From assembly GCA_025210525.1 (NCBI GenBank), contig JAOARP010000063.1, positions 62,001 to 126,000 of the forward strand: DNA of 64,000 nucleotides, in the 5' to 3' direction. Positions 1 through 8,498 of the stretch are shown piece by piece. Within the stretch, counting starts at the first letter, position 1. Every line of letters begins with the position of its first letter. Under the pieces are notes generated by a model. The model was not told where the DNA came from and did not search any database. It saw nothing but the letters and a program-made list of their open reading frames with translations. The DNA is from Marinisporobacter sp. Lineage in GTDB: Bacteria > Bacillota > Clostridia > Peptostreptococcales > Thermotaleaceae. The translations under genes and the position numbers were made by a program.

Positions 1-204
1 TCCTCTAACCCCTATAGATTTCTCAATCAAAACATCCATTTATGATGAATTCTTTGAATACCTTGAAACTACTGTTTTATCCTTTGTATTTCATAATAAA
101 AACTACATTTAAAGCTTAATTTCTCTTTACAACTTAATTTTATCATAATAAAATTAATTAATAAAATTAATAATATTAATGATATATATTAGGAGTGATT
201 ATAA

Positions 205-1092
205 ATGAATATCAATTTTGAACTATACAAAGTATTTTATTATGTAGCAAAATATTTAAGCTTTTCAAGGGCTGCTCATGAGCTTTATATTTCTCAATCA
301 GCCGTTAGCCAATCTATTAAATTATTAGAAGAAAAGCTCAATAGTAAGCTTTTTCTAAGACACACGAAAAGAGTAAATTTAACATCAGAAGGAGATCTTT
401 TATTTAAACATATCGAACAAGCCTTTAATTTCATCAAATCAGGAGAAAGAAGTCTTGAAGAAACCCATTCTTTAGAAAAGGGTACAGTAAAAATTGGAGC
501 GAGTGATACCATCTGTAAATATTATCTCCTTCCTTATTTCAAAAAATTTCACGAAATGTATCCACAAATAAAAATCCACGTAACCAATCGTCCTTCTCCC
601 ATATGTGCAGAGCTTTTAAAGAAAGGTAATGTAGATATTAGTATCATCAATTTACCTTTTCAAAAAACTTATACAGATTTATCCTATAAAGAAATAAAAG
701 AAGTTCAAGATGTTTTTATAGGCGGTGAAAATTTTAAGTCTTTACAAGGAAAAATACTTTCTTTAAAAGATCTAGAAAATTATCCGTTTTTAAGCCTTCA
801 AAAAAATTCAACTACTAGAAGCTTTTTTGAAGATTTTATTAAAAAACACGAAGTGAATATTACTCCTGAATTTGAATTAGGAAGTATTGATTTATTAATA
901 GAACTCACAAAGATTGGATTAGGAATCTCCTTTGTTATGTTAGATTCTATAAAAGAAGCATTAAACAAAGAAGAAATATTTATTCTCAATATAAAAGAAA
1001 AACCCCCTAAAAGAAGTATTGGGGTTCTTACACATAAAAAAATTCCTATGCCTATTGCTGCACAAAAATTTATCAATTTGTTATTACCTTAA
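205..1092 (+). CDS. LysR-family transcriptional regulator
   Basis: The protein has 295 residues, the usual LysR length. An N-terminal winged helix-turn-helix (about residues 1-60, with the typical SQSAVSQSIKLLEEKL recognition-helix pattern) is followed by a type-2 periplasmic-binding-like effector domain (about 90-295). The start is set by AGGAGTGATT eight or so bases before ATG 205. It converges on the acylating aldehyde dehydrogenase and shares a bidirectional terminator with it. LysR proteins usually control a divergent gene, but what lies upstream is outside the window, so the target is unknown. Family is certain; effector and regulon are not. Confidence 0.93.
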   Translation: MNINFELYKVFYYVAKYLSFSRAAHELYISQSAVSQSIKLLEEKLNSKLFLRHTKRVNLTSEGDLLFKHIEQAFNFIKSGERSLEETHSLEKGTVKIGASDTICKYYLLPYFKKFHEMYPQIKIHVTNRPSPICAELLKKGNVDISIINLPFQKTYTDLSYKEIKEVQDVFIGGENFKSLQGKILSLKDLENYPFLSLQKNSTTRSFFEDFIKKHEVNITPEFELGSIDLLIELTKIGLGISFVMLDSIKEALNKEEIFILNIKEKPPKRSIGVLTHKKIPMPIAAQKFINLLLP

Positions 1093-1099
1093 CAAATAA

Positions 1100-1143
1100 A
1101 AAAAATGACCAACCTTTTCACAAAAATTGGTCATTTCATTTTT
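1100..1143. terminator. Bidirectional intrinsic terminator
   Basis: AATGACCAA and TTGGTCATT form a hairpin flanked by A-runs on one side and T-runs on the other. It sits between the convergent LysR and aldehyde dehydrogenase genes and can serve both. Confidence 0.85.
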
Positions 1144-1165
1144 TCTATTTTTGTCTAATTTTTAA

Positions 1166-2527
1166 CTATGCCCATAATTCCTCATCTGTAGGAACTACTC
1201 TATCCGCCATATAATGACCAATTCTTGAAATGTTCATCATATGCTTGTAAGTAAAGTTTTCTGAAATGCTGTTATTTCCCCATGATCCACATCCTAATGT
1301 AGTTGTAGGAGCAAATCCATTGAAGAAACTTCCACCTGCAGTAGTTGAAGATGGTTGATTTACAACTAATCTACTTACTGTTAAGTTTTCTCCTGCATAG
1401 TCAATATGATCATTATCATTTGAGTGAATTGCAGCACTATGTCCTGCCCCTTCAAGGTTTAGGTTAGTTTGTGCAATTTTTACACCTTCTTCGAAAGTCT
1501 TGTATCTGAATGTAGCCATTACTGGACACATTTTTTCTTTACAAAGTACATCTTCTGCACCAATACCATCAGCTTCGATAAGGATTACTTTTGTCTCAGC
1601 TGGAACTTCTATTCCTACCATTTCTGCAAGCTTTTGTGGTGTTTGTCCTACTACATCTCTACTGATGTGACCATCTACGAAAAGAATATTTCTGAATTTT
1701 TCTTTAGTTTCTGCATCACTAATATAGAAAGCTCCATTATCTTCGAAAGATTTAATTACTACATCATAATCTGCTTCATGAGCGATAACAGTTTGCTCTC
1801 CAGAACAAATGATTCCATTATCAAAAGTTCTTCCTGCAATGATTTTCTTAGCAGCATCATCAAAGTCTACTCCTCTATCAACAACAACCTGTACGTTACC
1901 TGCACCAACACCATAAGCTGGCTTTCCACTGCTGTATGCAGCTTTTACCATACCCATACCACCTGTTGCTACAACTACGTCAGTAGCGTTCATTAATAGG
2001 TTTGTTTTTTCAATTGATGGCTCTTCTATAATTTGAATAAGGTTTTCTGGAGCATTATGCTTTTTAAGTGCTTCGTTGATTCTCTTTACAGTTTCTCCAC
2101 TACATTTTTTTGCTCTTGGATGAGGTGCTACTACAATAGAGTTTCTTCCTTTAAGAGCAAACATTGCATTACACATTGGTGTAACAATTGGGTTTGTAGT
2201 AGGTGTAACTGCTCCAACTACTCCCATTGGCTTTGCAACTTCAACAATTCCTGTTTCAGCATCTCTATTGATAATACCAACAGATTTTTTATCTCTTAAG
2301 CTGTTCCAGATTGTTTTTGATTTTCCTTTATTTTTTGCTACTTTGTGGTCATATACACCCATGCCAGTTTCTTCTACTGCCATTTTTGCTAATTCTTCTG
2401 CATTATCATATACTACTTTACCGATCTCTCTTACGATCGCATCTACTTGTTCTTGAGTAAAACTTTCAAATTGTTTTTGAGCAATTCTTGATTTTTCAAT
2501 CATAGAATCAATATACGCTTTAGCCAT
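1166..2527 (-). CDS. CoA-acylating aldehyde dehydrogenase (SucD/EutE type)
   Basis: The protein has 453 residues from ATG 2527. A longer reading from 2554 is possible, but GGAGGG seven bases before 2527 decides the start. It is an aldehyde dehydrogenase superfamily protein of the CoA-acylating branch: catalytic Cys in NGIICSGEQ, and the late PTTTLGCGSWG motif shared with the N-terminal half of AdhE. From memory it most resembles the succinate-semialdehyde dehydrogenase (acylating) of Clostridium kluyveri, including the C-terminal SRIGHYMADRVVPTDEELWA-like ending. It would interconvert an acyl-CoA and its aldehyde with NAD(P)H in fermentation. The substrate (acetyl-, succinyl- or other CoA) cannot be fixed from sequence. 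Overlapping Rex-like operators lie just upstream, so redox control is likely. Confidence 0.9.
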   Translation of the reverse strand: MAKAYIDSMIEKSRIAQKQFESFTQEQVDAIVREIGKVVYDNAEELAKMAVEETGMGVYDHKVAKNKGKSKTIWNSLRDKKSVGIINRDAETGIVEVAKPMGVVGAVTPTTNPIVTPMCNAMFALKGRNSIVVAPHPRAKKCSGETVKRINEALKKHNAPENLIQIIEEPSIEKTNLLMNATDVVVATGGMGMVKAAYSSGKPAYGVGAGNVQVVVDRGVDFDDAAKKIIAGRTFDNGIICSGEQTVIAHEADYDVVIKSFEDNGAFYISDAETKEKFRNILFVDGHISRDVVGQTPQKLAEMVGIEVPAETKVILIEADGIGAEDVLCKEKMCPVMATFRYKTFEEGVKIAQTNLNLEGAGHSAAIHSNDNDHIDYAGENLTVSRLVVNQPSSTTAGGSFFNGFAPTTTLGCGSWGNNSISENFTYKHMMNISRIGHYMADRVVPTDEELWA

Positions 2528-2544
2528 ACTCCATCCCTCCATAA

Positions 2545-2574
2545 TTGTTAACATTTTAACGTTAATATTTTAAC
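2545..2574 (-). promoter_or_regulatory. Two overlapping Rex-like operators
   Basis: Two copies of GTTAA-N4-TTAAC lie back to back: TTGTTAA-CATT-TTAACGT (2545-2562) and GTTAA-TATT-TTAAC (2561-2574). The Rex consensus in Firmicutes is TTGTTAA-N4-TTAACAA. They sit 18-47 bases upstream of the aldehyde dehydrogenase start and downstream of a candidate -10 (TATAAT, minus strand, 2608-2613), where a repressor would block transcription. NADH-sensing Rex control of fermentative aldehyde and alcohol dehydrogenases is established in clostridia. The rest of 2575-2780 shows only AT-rich promoter-like sequence. Confidence 0.7.
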
Positions 2575-2779
2575 ACCTTAATTGTAACATATTTTCTTGT
2601 TAATTTCATTATAATTTCACATTTTTTCTATTAACTTCAAAAAATATGCTTTATTTTCATTTTTTTTGAAGTTAATATATGCACCTCTTGGATTTTTCAG
2701 AATTTTCACTAGCATTCAAGCCATTTTCTAGTCTTTTTTATTTATTTTTGATTCTTTTTTGAATAATCCCTGTATTTTT

Positions 2780-2840
2780 ATGCAAAAATAATAAAACTGA
2801 GAATTTTCCCAAAATTGAGAATTCTCAGTTTTATTATTCT
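2780..2840 (-). terminator. Terminator with 19-bp perfect stem
   Basis: AATAATAAAACTGAGAATT (2787-2805) pairs perfectly with 2820-2838. On the minus strand the stem runs into a T-run, so it ends the transcript of the 56-residue gene upstream. Confidence 0.8.
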
Positions 2841-2857
2841 CGTTTTTTATTCACTTT

Positions 2858-3028
2858 CTAAGATTTTTCTGTAAAATGAGTACACTTTTCTCCCGTTGAC
2901 CGATAAACAAGTATAGAAGGAGCAGATTTTGCTTTAATCCCAAAGAGTTTACATCCATTAGGAAATTTTACATCCCATGTAACATAAAAGTATTTACATT
3001 TTCTGCAAAATATTCTTGTACCTTTCAT
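2858..3028 (-). CDS. Conserved 56-residue four-cysteine protein
   Basis: This short gene starts at ATG 3028 behind AAAGGTGAT and stops just before a strong terminator. The 56-residue product begins MKGTRIFCRKCKYFYVTWD and carries FPNGCKLFGIK, then PSILVYRSTGEKCTHF. The CxxC pair plus two later cysteines looks like a small metal-binding or zinc-ribbon-like fold. I recall the same pattern in many bacteria as a small uncharacterised protein, sometimes mislabelled uracil-DNA glycosylase. Function unknown. It lies in a cluster with two other tiny conserved genes. Confidence 0.75.
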   Translation of the reverse strand: MKGTRIFCRKCKYFYVTWDVKFPNGCKLFGIKAKSAPSILVYRSTGEKCTHFTEKS

Positions 3029-3045
3029 CTAATCACCTTTTTCTG

Positions 3046-3135
3046 TTAAAAAATAGCAACTACTGCCGCAAACGTACTAATAACCATCATACCAGCAATA
3101 GTTATGGCAATAATTTTTTTGGTTTGTTGCTTCAT
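3046..3135 (-). CDS. 29-residue single-span membrane peptide
   Basis: ATG 3135 is preceded by AAGGGGATG and opens a 29-residue frame: a basic N-terminus (MKQQTKK) followed by one hydrophobic helix rich in Ile, Ala and Val. It sits 17 bases upstream of the four-cysteine gene, probably in the same transcript. The good ribosome-binding site and the composition argue for a real membrane micro-protein. No function can be given. Confidence 0.5.
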   Translation of the reverse strand: MKQQTKKIIAITIAGMMVISTFAAVVAIF

Positions 3136-3208
3136 CTTTTCATCCCCTTTATTCTATTGATCATACTTATAATATTACTTGTTGCAATAAAAAAATTCAA
3201 TAATTTTT

Positions 3209-3421
3209 CTACCAAGGAATATTGTCATAATGATCACCTCTAAATATAGGAATTAATTTTTCTCTTAAATCTTTTGGAATTTCTTTTAATTCTAAATGAT
3301 CTACTTTTAAAAGATCTATAGATTCACATTTTAATTGAAAAGCTAGTTCTTTTACTGTTAAGGACATATTTTTCCTTAGTTCCTTAACGGTTTTATTTTT
3401 ATTTCTGAAATAGAAGAACAT
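3209..3421 (-). CDS. Conserved 70-residue hypothetical protein
   Basis: ATG 3421 is preceded by AAAGGAG at good spacing. The product is charged and probably helical (residues 10-60), ending in FRGDHYDNIPW. I recall near-identical small proteins in other Clostridia, but none with an assigned role. The KTVKELRKNMSLTVKELAFQ segment resembles a helix-turn-helix-like pair of helices, which is only a suggestion. It leads the little cluster of small genes. Confidence 0.7.
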   Translation of the reverse strand: MFFYFRNKNKTVKELRKNMSLTVKELAFQLKCESIDLLKVDHLELKEIPKDLREKLIPIFRGDHYDNIPW

Positions 3422-3498
3422 AGGTACCGCTCCTTTTTCATATGAGTATTCATAAATAATAGCTAATTTCCTTATTATATTTTAGCATCTTCATATTT

Positions 3499-3562
3499 AA
3501 AATAGCAACTCCTACTCTGATGCTATTTTGTATTAATAAAAACCTGCTAGAATCTAGCAGGC
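3499..3562 (-). terminator. Double hairpin ending B12 unit 1
   Basis: On the minus strand, CCTGCTAGA/TCTAGCAGG (3543-3561) is followed by TTTTTATT and forms a terminator 14 bases after the last gene of unit 1. A second inverted repeat, AAAATAGCA/TGCTATTTT (3499-3529), follows. The CTGCTAG core recurs in terminators of the other B12 units. Confidence 0.85.
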
Positions 3563-3575
3563 TTCTATTATATTA

Positions 3576-6500
3576 TTATTTTACAATTTCTACTTTTTTA
3601 CTTGAAGGATGCCATAGTACATTGGCATCAAAATACTCTGAAACGTATCTAAGAGGAACAAAGGTACGATCCTTTATAATAGTTGCTGGTACATCTAATC
3701 CATCTACCTTTTCGTCAATAACCAAGCTTAATTTCTTATCTCCTAACATGATTTCAACTGTTTTGGTTTCACCGATCCATTTTACATCAGCCCCCATATT
3801 TTCTGCAATAAATCTTACAGGAACCATTGTGCGATCATTTATAATCATTGGTGAAACATCCATTAATTTTTCTTCGTTGTTTACAATAATGTTTTTCTCA
3901 TCAATTTCTAGATCTATTTTCACTAAATCCTTTGCTTTTAAAACACCATATAAACTAAATTGATCTGTATAGAATGTAAAAGTTTTTGTTTTAGGATCAT
4001 AATTTCCACCTAATTTCTTAGGAATAATATTTCCTTTTTTATCCTTTTCATATCTTATTCCTGTTAAATTCTTAATATCTTCTTTATTAAGCTTTGCATC
4101 TGATAGATCAATTGTTACTTTTACCGATTCATTAAATTGATCTATTTTTTCTTCTTTTGTAGCTTCTCCTTTATTATCTATATGAATAACTTGAACGCTT
4201 AAATCTACTATTTTCCCACCTATTTCAAATAATCCTGTTGATTTACCAATAGCTGCCTTCTTAATGATTTCCTTTTTATCTTCTTCTGTTACTTCCTTTG
4301 CTCCAATAGCTATTGTAGTGTCTTTCGCTTCTAATGCTTTATTTAATTTTTCTGTCATTAAGGATTGTACACCAAATGTTAATTGTACACCCTTGCTTTC
4401 AATTGTTAATGATTTATTTTCTTTTGCTAAATCAGATATTTTCTTTGTTGGAAGATATCCTTTCCCTTCTTTACTTTCCTTTATATCTAGCTTCGCTTCG
4501 CCTGTCTTCTTAATAGCTTCATCTAATTTATTTTCGTCAGCTTTGCTAGCTTCTTTGTAATTTATTTCTGTTTTAGCAGGAACCGAATCTCCAGAAGAAT
4601 CTGTACTATAGAACCATTCTACATTATCATTTTCTTTTAATTGGTAGTTTATTGCTGAATAACTTGGTTTTATTCCATTTACTTTATACATCCATCCATT
4701 TAACCCTTCATTTGCTTGTCCTGCAATAGATTTTATAAAAGTAATATCGTCATAAGTATAGCTAAGCCCTGTTTGATCTAAAGCTCCTACAGCAGTTACT
4801 CCATGTTTATCATCTTTGCTTAATGTCACAGTACTAGGACCATATAAAGTCTCTTTATTCTTTCCTATTACTTTTATAGTAACAGCTATTTTGCCTTGGG
4901 TATTTCCACTTTCTCCACTGTTTCCACCATTTTCAACTGGACTAGTAGCTGTATACCCTAATTGTGTGTATACATCTAGTGCCCACGTATTTGATCCTAT
5001 ATTCTTGCTTGTTCCAAAAGTTCCATTGCTATTTTTTGCTTTTTTCATCATAAAATCTACAGGACTTTCATTTGAATCGCTTTTCCACGTAGCTGGATCT
5101 ATTCCTAGAACTTTTAAAGTAATAATAGCTTCTGCTGTATCTGTAACCGTATCATCTGGATATGCACCTGAAAAATTACCAACACTTCCATCATCTTGTA
5201 GTCTTGATTTTATCCATTTTATTCCATTATTAATAGCACTTTGAACCTTTGCCGTCTTATCTCCTGCATAAGGCTCTAAATATTTCAAGACTCTTACTGC
5301 TTGAGTAGTAGACATAAATCCAGGAAATCCACTAGGAAATCCACCTGATGTATCTTGTAAACTTAATACATATTCAATACTCTTCCCTGTGTCAATTTGC
5401 CCTATAACTCCTGTTCTTCCTAAAGCATCAAATGTTGGTAAATTACTATATTCGCTGTAAGCACCTTTTTTAAAAGTACCATTTCCATTAGTTGTTTGTC
5501 TATTTTTCAATATAGTAAGTAATTGATTAGCTTTTGTATTTTCTTTCATGCCTTTTGCTGCTAAATATTTGTATGCTAAATATTTACAATCTTCATCATT
5601 ACTTTTATCTGAATCAGCTTCCTTACTTATAGCTGTATCAACTAGACCCATAATTTTAGATTTTAAATTTTCTCCATCATATACCCAATCGGATACTGTC
5701 ATCCCTGCATTACTTAATATGTAAACATCATAAGGATCTATTAGTCCTTGAGATGAATTCCCTATACCTATTCCATTTTTATACGCGTTATAATTGTTTT
5801 GTACAGCTTGTGTTGCTAACTTTTCTCCATCAGAAGTACTATTTTTAACTGGACTAGTAGCTGTATACCCTAATTGTGCATATACATCTAATGCCCATGT
5901 ACTTGATCCTATGTTTTTACTTGTTCCAAAAGTTCCATTGCTATTTTTTGCTTTTTTCATCATAAAATCTACAGGACTTTCATTTGAATCGCTTTTCCAT
6001 GTAGCTGGATCTATTCCTAGAACTTTTAAAGTAATAATAGCTTCTGCTGTATCTGTAACCGTATCATCTGGATATGCACCTGAAAAATTACCAATACTTC
6101 CATCATCTTGTAGTTTTGATTTTATCCATTTTATTCCATTATCAATAGCACTTTGAACCTTTGCTGTCTTATCTCCTGCATAAGGCTCTAAATATTTTAA
6201 GACTCTTACTGCTTGAGTAGTAGACATAAATCCAGGAAATCCACTAGGAAATCCACCTGATATATCTTGTAAACTTAATACATATTCAATGCTCTTCCCT
6301 GTGTCAATTTGCCCTATAACTCCTGTTCTTCCTAAAGCATCAAATGTTGGTAAATTACTATATTCGCTATAAGCACCTTTTTTAAAGGTACCATCTCCAT
6401 TGGTTGTTTGTCTATTTTTTAATATAGTAAGTAATTGGTTAGCTTTTGTATTTTCTTTCATACTTTTTGCTGCTAAATATTTGTATGCTAAATATTTACA

Positions 6501-6884
6501 ATCTTCATCATTACTTTTATCTGAATCAGCTTCCTTAGTTATAGCTGTATCAACTAAACCCATAATTTTAGATTTTAAATTTTCTCCATCATATACCCAA
6601 TCGGACACTGTCATCCCTGCATTACTTAATATATAAACATCATAAGGATCTATTAGTCCTTGAGATGAATTCCCAATACCTATTCCTTTTTTATACGCAT
6701 TATAATTATTCTGTACAGCTTGTGTTGCTAAATGATCTCCATTATACACCTCAGCTGCAACAGCTCTATTATCTTCCAAGCCATTTAAACTAGGTAGTAA
6801 AGGCACCAACAGTGTTGCTATAAAAACAATTAAAAGCATTTTTGAAATTTGGTTTTTCCATTCTTTCTTCATGAAGCAGGTCAT
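3576..6884 (-). CDS. Secreted double alpha-toroid/DUF4430/stalk protein
   Basis: The protein has 1,102 residues; AGGAGG before ATG 6884 fixes the start. Order: signal peptide (about 1-43); two nearly identical toroids of prenyltransferase/squalene-oxidase-repeat type (about 45-345 and 350-648) with GGF-type QW-like motifs; a DUF4430 domain (about 665-760, with GWMYKVNG and a late VEWFYS strand); a linker beta region (770-975); and a C-terminal copper-amine-oxidase-N-like stalk domain (980-1102, two PVRFIAE/PLRYVSE repeats). Toroid plus DUF4430 is the architecture of intrinsic factor and transcobalamin. The stalk module is common in clostridial surface proteins and does not imply amine oxidation. 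As last gene of the riboswitch-controlled ECF operon it is inferred to bind a corrinoid at the cell surface. Confidence 0.88.
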   Translation of the reverse strand: MTCFMKKEWKNQISKMLLIVFIATLLVPLLPSLNGLEDNRAVAAEVYNGDHLATQAVQNNYNAYKKGIGIGNSSQGLIDPYDVYILSNAGMTVSDWVYDGENLKSKIMGLVDTAITKEADSDKSNDEDCKYLAYKYLAAKSMKENTKANQLLTILKNRQTTNGDGTFKKGAYSEYSNLPTFDALGRTGVIGQIDTGKSIEYVLSLQDISGGFPSGFPGFMSTTQAVRVLKYLEPYAGDKTAKVQSAIDNGIKWIKSKLQDDGSIGNFSGAYPDDTVTDTAEAIITLKVLGIDPATWKSDSNESPVDFMMKKAKNSNGTFGTSKNIGSSTWALDVYAQLGYTATSPVKNSTSDGEKLATQAVQNNYNAYKNGIGIGNSSQGLIDPYDVYILSNAGMTVSDWVYDGENLKSKIMGLVDTAISKEADSDKSNDEDCKYLAYKYLAAKGMKENTKANQLLTILKNRQTTNGNGTFKKGAYSEYSNLPTFDALGRTGVIGQIDTGKSIEYVLSLQDTSGGFPSGFPGFMSTTQAVRVLKYLEPYAGDKTAKVQSAINNGIKWIKSRLQDDGSVGNFSGAYPDDTVTDTAEAIITLKVLGIDPATWKSDSNESPVDFMMKKAKNSNGTFGTSKNIGSNTWALDVYTQLGYTATSPVENGGNSGESGNTQGKIAVTIKVIGKNKETLYGPSTVTLSKDDKHGVTAVGALDQTGLSYTYDDITFIKSIAGQANEGLNGWMYKVNGIKPSYSAINYQLKENDNVEWFYSTDSSGDSVPAKTEINYKEASKADENKLDEAIKKTGEAKLDIKESKEGKGYLPTKKISDLAKENKSLTIESKGVQLTFGVQSLMTEKLNKALEAKDTTIAIGAKEVTEEDKKEIIKKAAIGKSTGLFEIGGKIVDLSVQVIHIDNKGEATKEEKIDQFNESVKVTIDLSDAKLNKEDIKNLTGIRYEKDKKGNIIPKKLGGNYDPKTKTFTFYTDQFSLYGVLKAKDLVKIDLEIDEKNIIVNNEEKLMDVSPMIINDRTMVPVRFIAENMGADVKWIGETKTVEIMLGDKKLSLVIDEKVDGLDVPATIIKDRTFVPLRYVSEYFDANVLWHPSSKKVEIVK
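4936..6740 (-). repeat. Tandem 912-bp in-frame duplication
   Basis: Two adjacent copies, each encoding one toroid, repeat with a period of exactly 912 bases (304 codons). For example, GGACTAG occurs at 4939 and 5851, and GTACAGCTTG at 5801 and 6713. Copies differ by scattered single bases, many of them synonymous. This points to a recent duplication or gene conversion within one gene. Confidence 0.93.
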
Positions 6885-6936
6885 TTTATTTCCTCCTAAA
6901 ATTTTATTAGTTTATATATTTTTTTATTTATCAACT

Positions 6937-7794
6937 CTATATTTTTGTCTTTACTACAACCTTCTTTTCCTGATTTGGATTGTTCATATTATGTAATTTA
7001 GTAAACACAGTTTTCTTATTCTTATAATCCATCATAGCAAGTAACCCATGCCAAGATGCCATATAATTTCCTCTAGTAAAACTCTTTAAATGTTTGAAAG
7101 AACCATCTTCTAATTGATATTTTAAAAGTCTATTATATAAGGTTTTATCTATATCCATTCCTAGTTTTGTTCTTGCTAATATATAATAAGATAGTCCTTC
7201 ACAACTTTCTCTTGTTTTTAAATTATCTTCAATGAAGTCAATAGCTTTTTTTACTTCCTCGGTCTTATCATCTAATCCTAATATGCTATATGCAATCAGT
7301 CCCATACTTGTCAAATCTATATCTGAATTTGGTGCTCCTACAAATACTGAAAATCCCCCATCTTCATTTTGATTTTCTTTCAACCACTTTAAGGCCTTAT
7401 CCTTATCATAATTTTCTTTATTAGCTGCATACAATGAGATAACTCCCCACACATGAGCATTAATTAAATCATCTCCAGTACCATCAATATAATCTGCAAA
7501 TTTTCCATTTTCTCTTTGGGTTTTAATAATTTCTTCTGCGTAATTAGTAACATCTTCTCCCTTTGGTATTGCCCCCATCATATAAGCTTCATAATCTGTT
7601 GTGGTAATAGATTGATCCACTTTTTTTAAAGGCTTATTTTTCACATCCTTCCCATAGGAATATAAAGCCATTATCCCCCATTCGTCTAATTTTTTCTTTT
7701 CTAAATACTTAGCTGTGCTATTTACATCTAATGCAAATGAAAAACTAGTAAAAATCACAAAAACCATCAGTGTTAAAGCAATTATTTTTTTCAT
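6937..7794 (-). CDS. Secreted single alpha-toroid protein
   Basis: The protein has 285 residues, with a signal peptide (1-21, ending SFA-L) and then a single toroid made of repeated helical hairpins; NQNEDGGFS and QRENGKFAD are typical repeat ends. No anchor, DUF4430 or catalytic DxDD motif is present, so it is not a triterpene cyclase in any recognisable sense. It matches the alpha domain of transcobalamin/intrinsic factor without the beta domain. GGGAGG precedes ATG 7794. It sits between the ECF S component and the 1,102-residue protein in the B12 operon. It could pair in trans with a DUF4430 protein such as the operon's lipoprotein, as the two halves of intrinsic factor do within one chain; that pairing is inference. 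Confidence 0.85.
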   Translation of the reverse strand: MKKIIALTLMVFVIFTSFSFALDVNSTAKYLEKKKLDEWGIMALYSYGKDVKNKPLKKVDQSITTTDYEAYMMGAIPKGEDVTNYAEEIIKTQRENGKFADYIDGTGDDLINAHVWGVISLYAANKENYDKDKALKWLKENQNEDGGFSVFVGAPNSDIDLTSMGLIAYSILGLDDKTEEVKKAIDFIEDNLKTRESCEGLSYYILARTKLGMDIDKTLYNRLLKYQLEDGSFKHLKSFTRGNYMASWHGLLAMMDYKNKKTVFTKLHNMNNPNQEKKVVVKTKI

Positions 7795-7857
7795 CTTTCT
7801 TCCTCCCTCTTTTCATTATTTTTTAACTGCTTTATTATTTACTTTTTATAAAACTCA

Positions 7858-8496
7858 TCAATACTTGTTGTCCTGTTGTATCTTCTTTACAGGAATTTCC
7901 GTATAGCTAATCCTATCTTTGAACCTTGATAATATATTGATAAAATCCTTTCCAAATAAATAAGCAAACACAAAGTTTCCTACCCCATGCATCAAGTCAA
8001 AATAAAAGCCATTCATATTTGTTATGATTAAACTTTTGAAGGTATGGGGATAAACGAAAAATAACCAATGCCACAAATTCATAATATAGCCAAATAAAAA
8101 CCCCCATACAAATGCAAAAATACTAAAAAATAATCTTGAAGGGTTCTTAACATATTTTTTAAGTATCCCTGAGCTAAAGCCAGCAAGTCCCCAAGCTAGC
8201 ATCTGCCAAGGTGTCCAAGGTCCTTGCCCTAAAAAGAAGTTTGAAGATAATGCTGCAAAGGCTCCTGTCATGAACCCAAAGCCTGGTCCAAATACATAGC
8301 CTGAAATCATCACCAAAAAGGTAGTAGGCTGTACATTAGGAAGTGCTACAAAAGGCACTCTAGCAACGCCAGCTAGTCCTGATAATGTGGCCATCAACGA
8401 AATTTCTTTTACAGATATATTTTTTCTTTCATAAGATGCAAACACTAAAATAAATGAAAAAAGTAATATTCCAGCTGATAAAACACCATAATTCAT
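7858..8496 (-). CDS. ECF transporter S component, probably cobalamin-specific
   Basis: The protein has 212 residues and about six membrane helices. It has an S-component-like glycine/aromatic stretch (GYVFGPGFGFMTGAFAA, then GPWTPWQMLAWGLAG). It follows the fused ATPase gene by two bases, so translation is coupled. In group I ECF systems a dedicated S component sits in the operon with EcfA and EcfT and gives substrate specificity. The upstream cobalamin riboswitch and the transcobalamin-like neighbours point to a corrinoid, as for CbrT-type S components. A cobalamin precursor such as cobinamide or dimethylbenzimidazole is the alternative. Confidence 0.85.
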   Translation of the reverse strand: MNYGVLSAGILLFSFILVFASYERKNISVKEISLMATLSGLAGVARVPFVALPNVQPTTFLVMISGYVFGPGFGFMTGAFAALSSNFFLGQGPWTPWQMLAWGLAGFSSGILKKYVKNPSRLFFSIFAFVWGFLFGYIMNLWHWLFFVYPHTFKSLIITNMNGFYFDLMHGVGNFVFAYLFGKDFINILSRFKDRISYTEIPVKKIQQDNKY

Positions 8497-8498
8497 AA

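Noticed and set aside
2..112. Open frame of 36 codons running in from the window edge
   Set aside because: Could be the tail of an upstream gene, but it is short, has no recognisable sequence and could be open by chance in such AT-rich DNA.
1469..1996. 175-codon plus-strand frame inside the aldehyde dehydrogenase gene
   Set aside because: Antisense to a well-supported gene; its Ser/Cys/Tyr-rich composition is what the opposite strand of that gene yields, and it has no ribosome-binding site.
3576..3950. Copper amine oxidase activity of the 1,102-residue protein
   Set aside because: Only the short N-terminal-type domain is present, which in Clostridia is a surface-protein stalk; no catalytic domain or topaquinone site.
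4939..5851. The 912-bp repeats as a mobile element
   Set aside because: They are in frame, encode a domain, and have no terminal inverted repeats or transposase.
3576..7794. Toroid proteins as triterpene (squalene/hopene) cyclases or prenyltransferases
   Set aside because: Canonical DxDD catalytic motif is missing, proteins are secreted, and the riboswitch and DUF4430 context favours the transcobalamin-type toroid.
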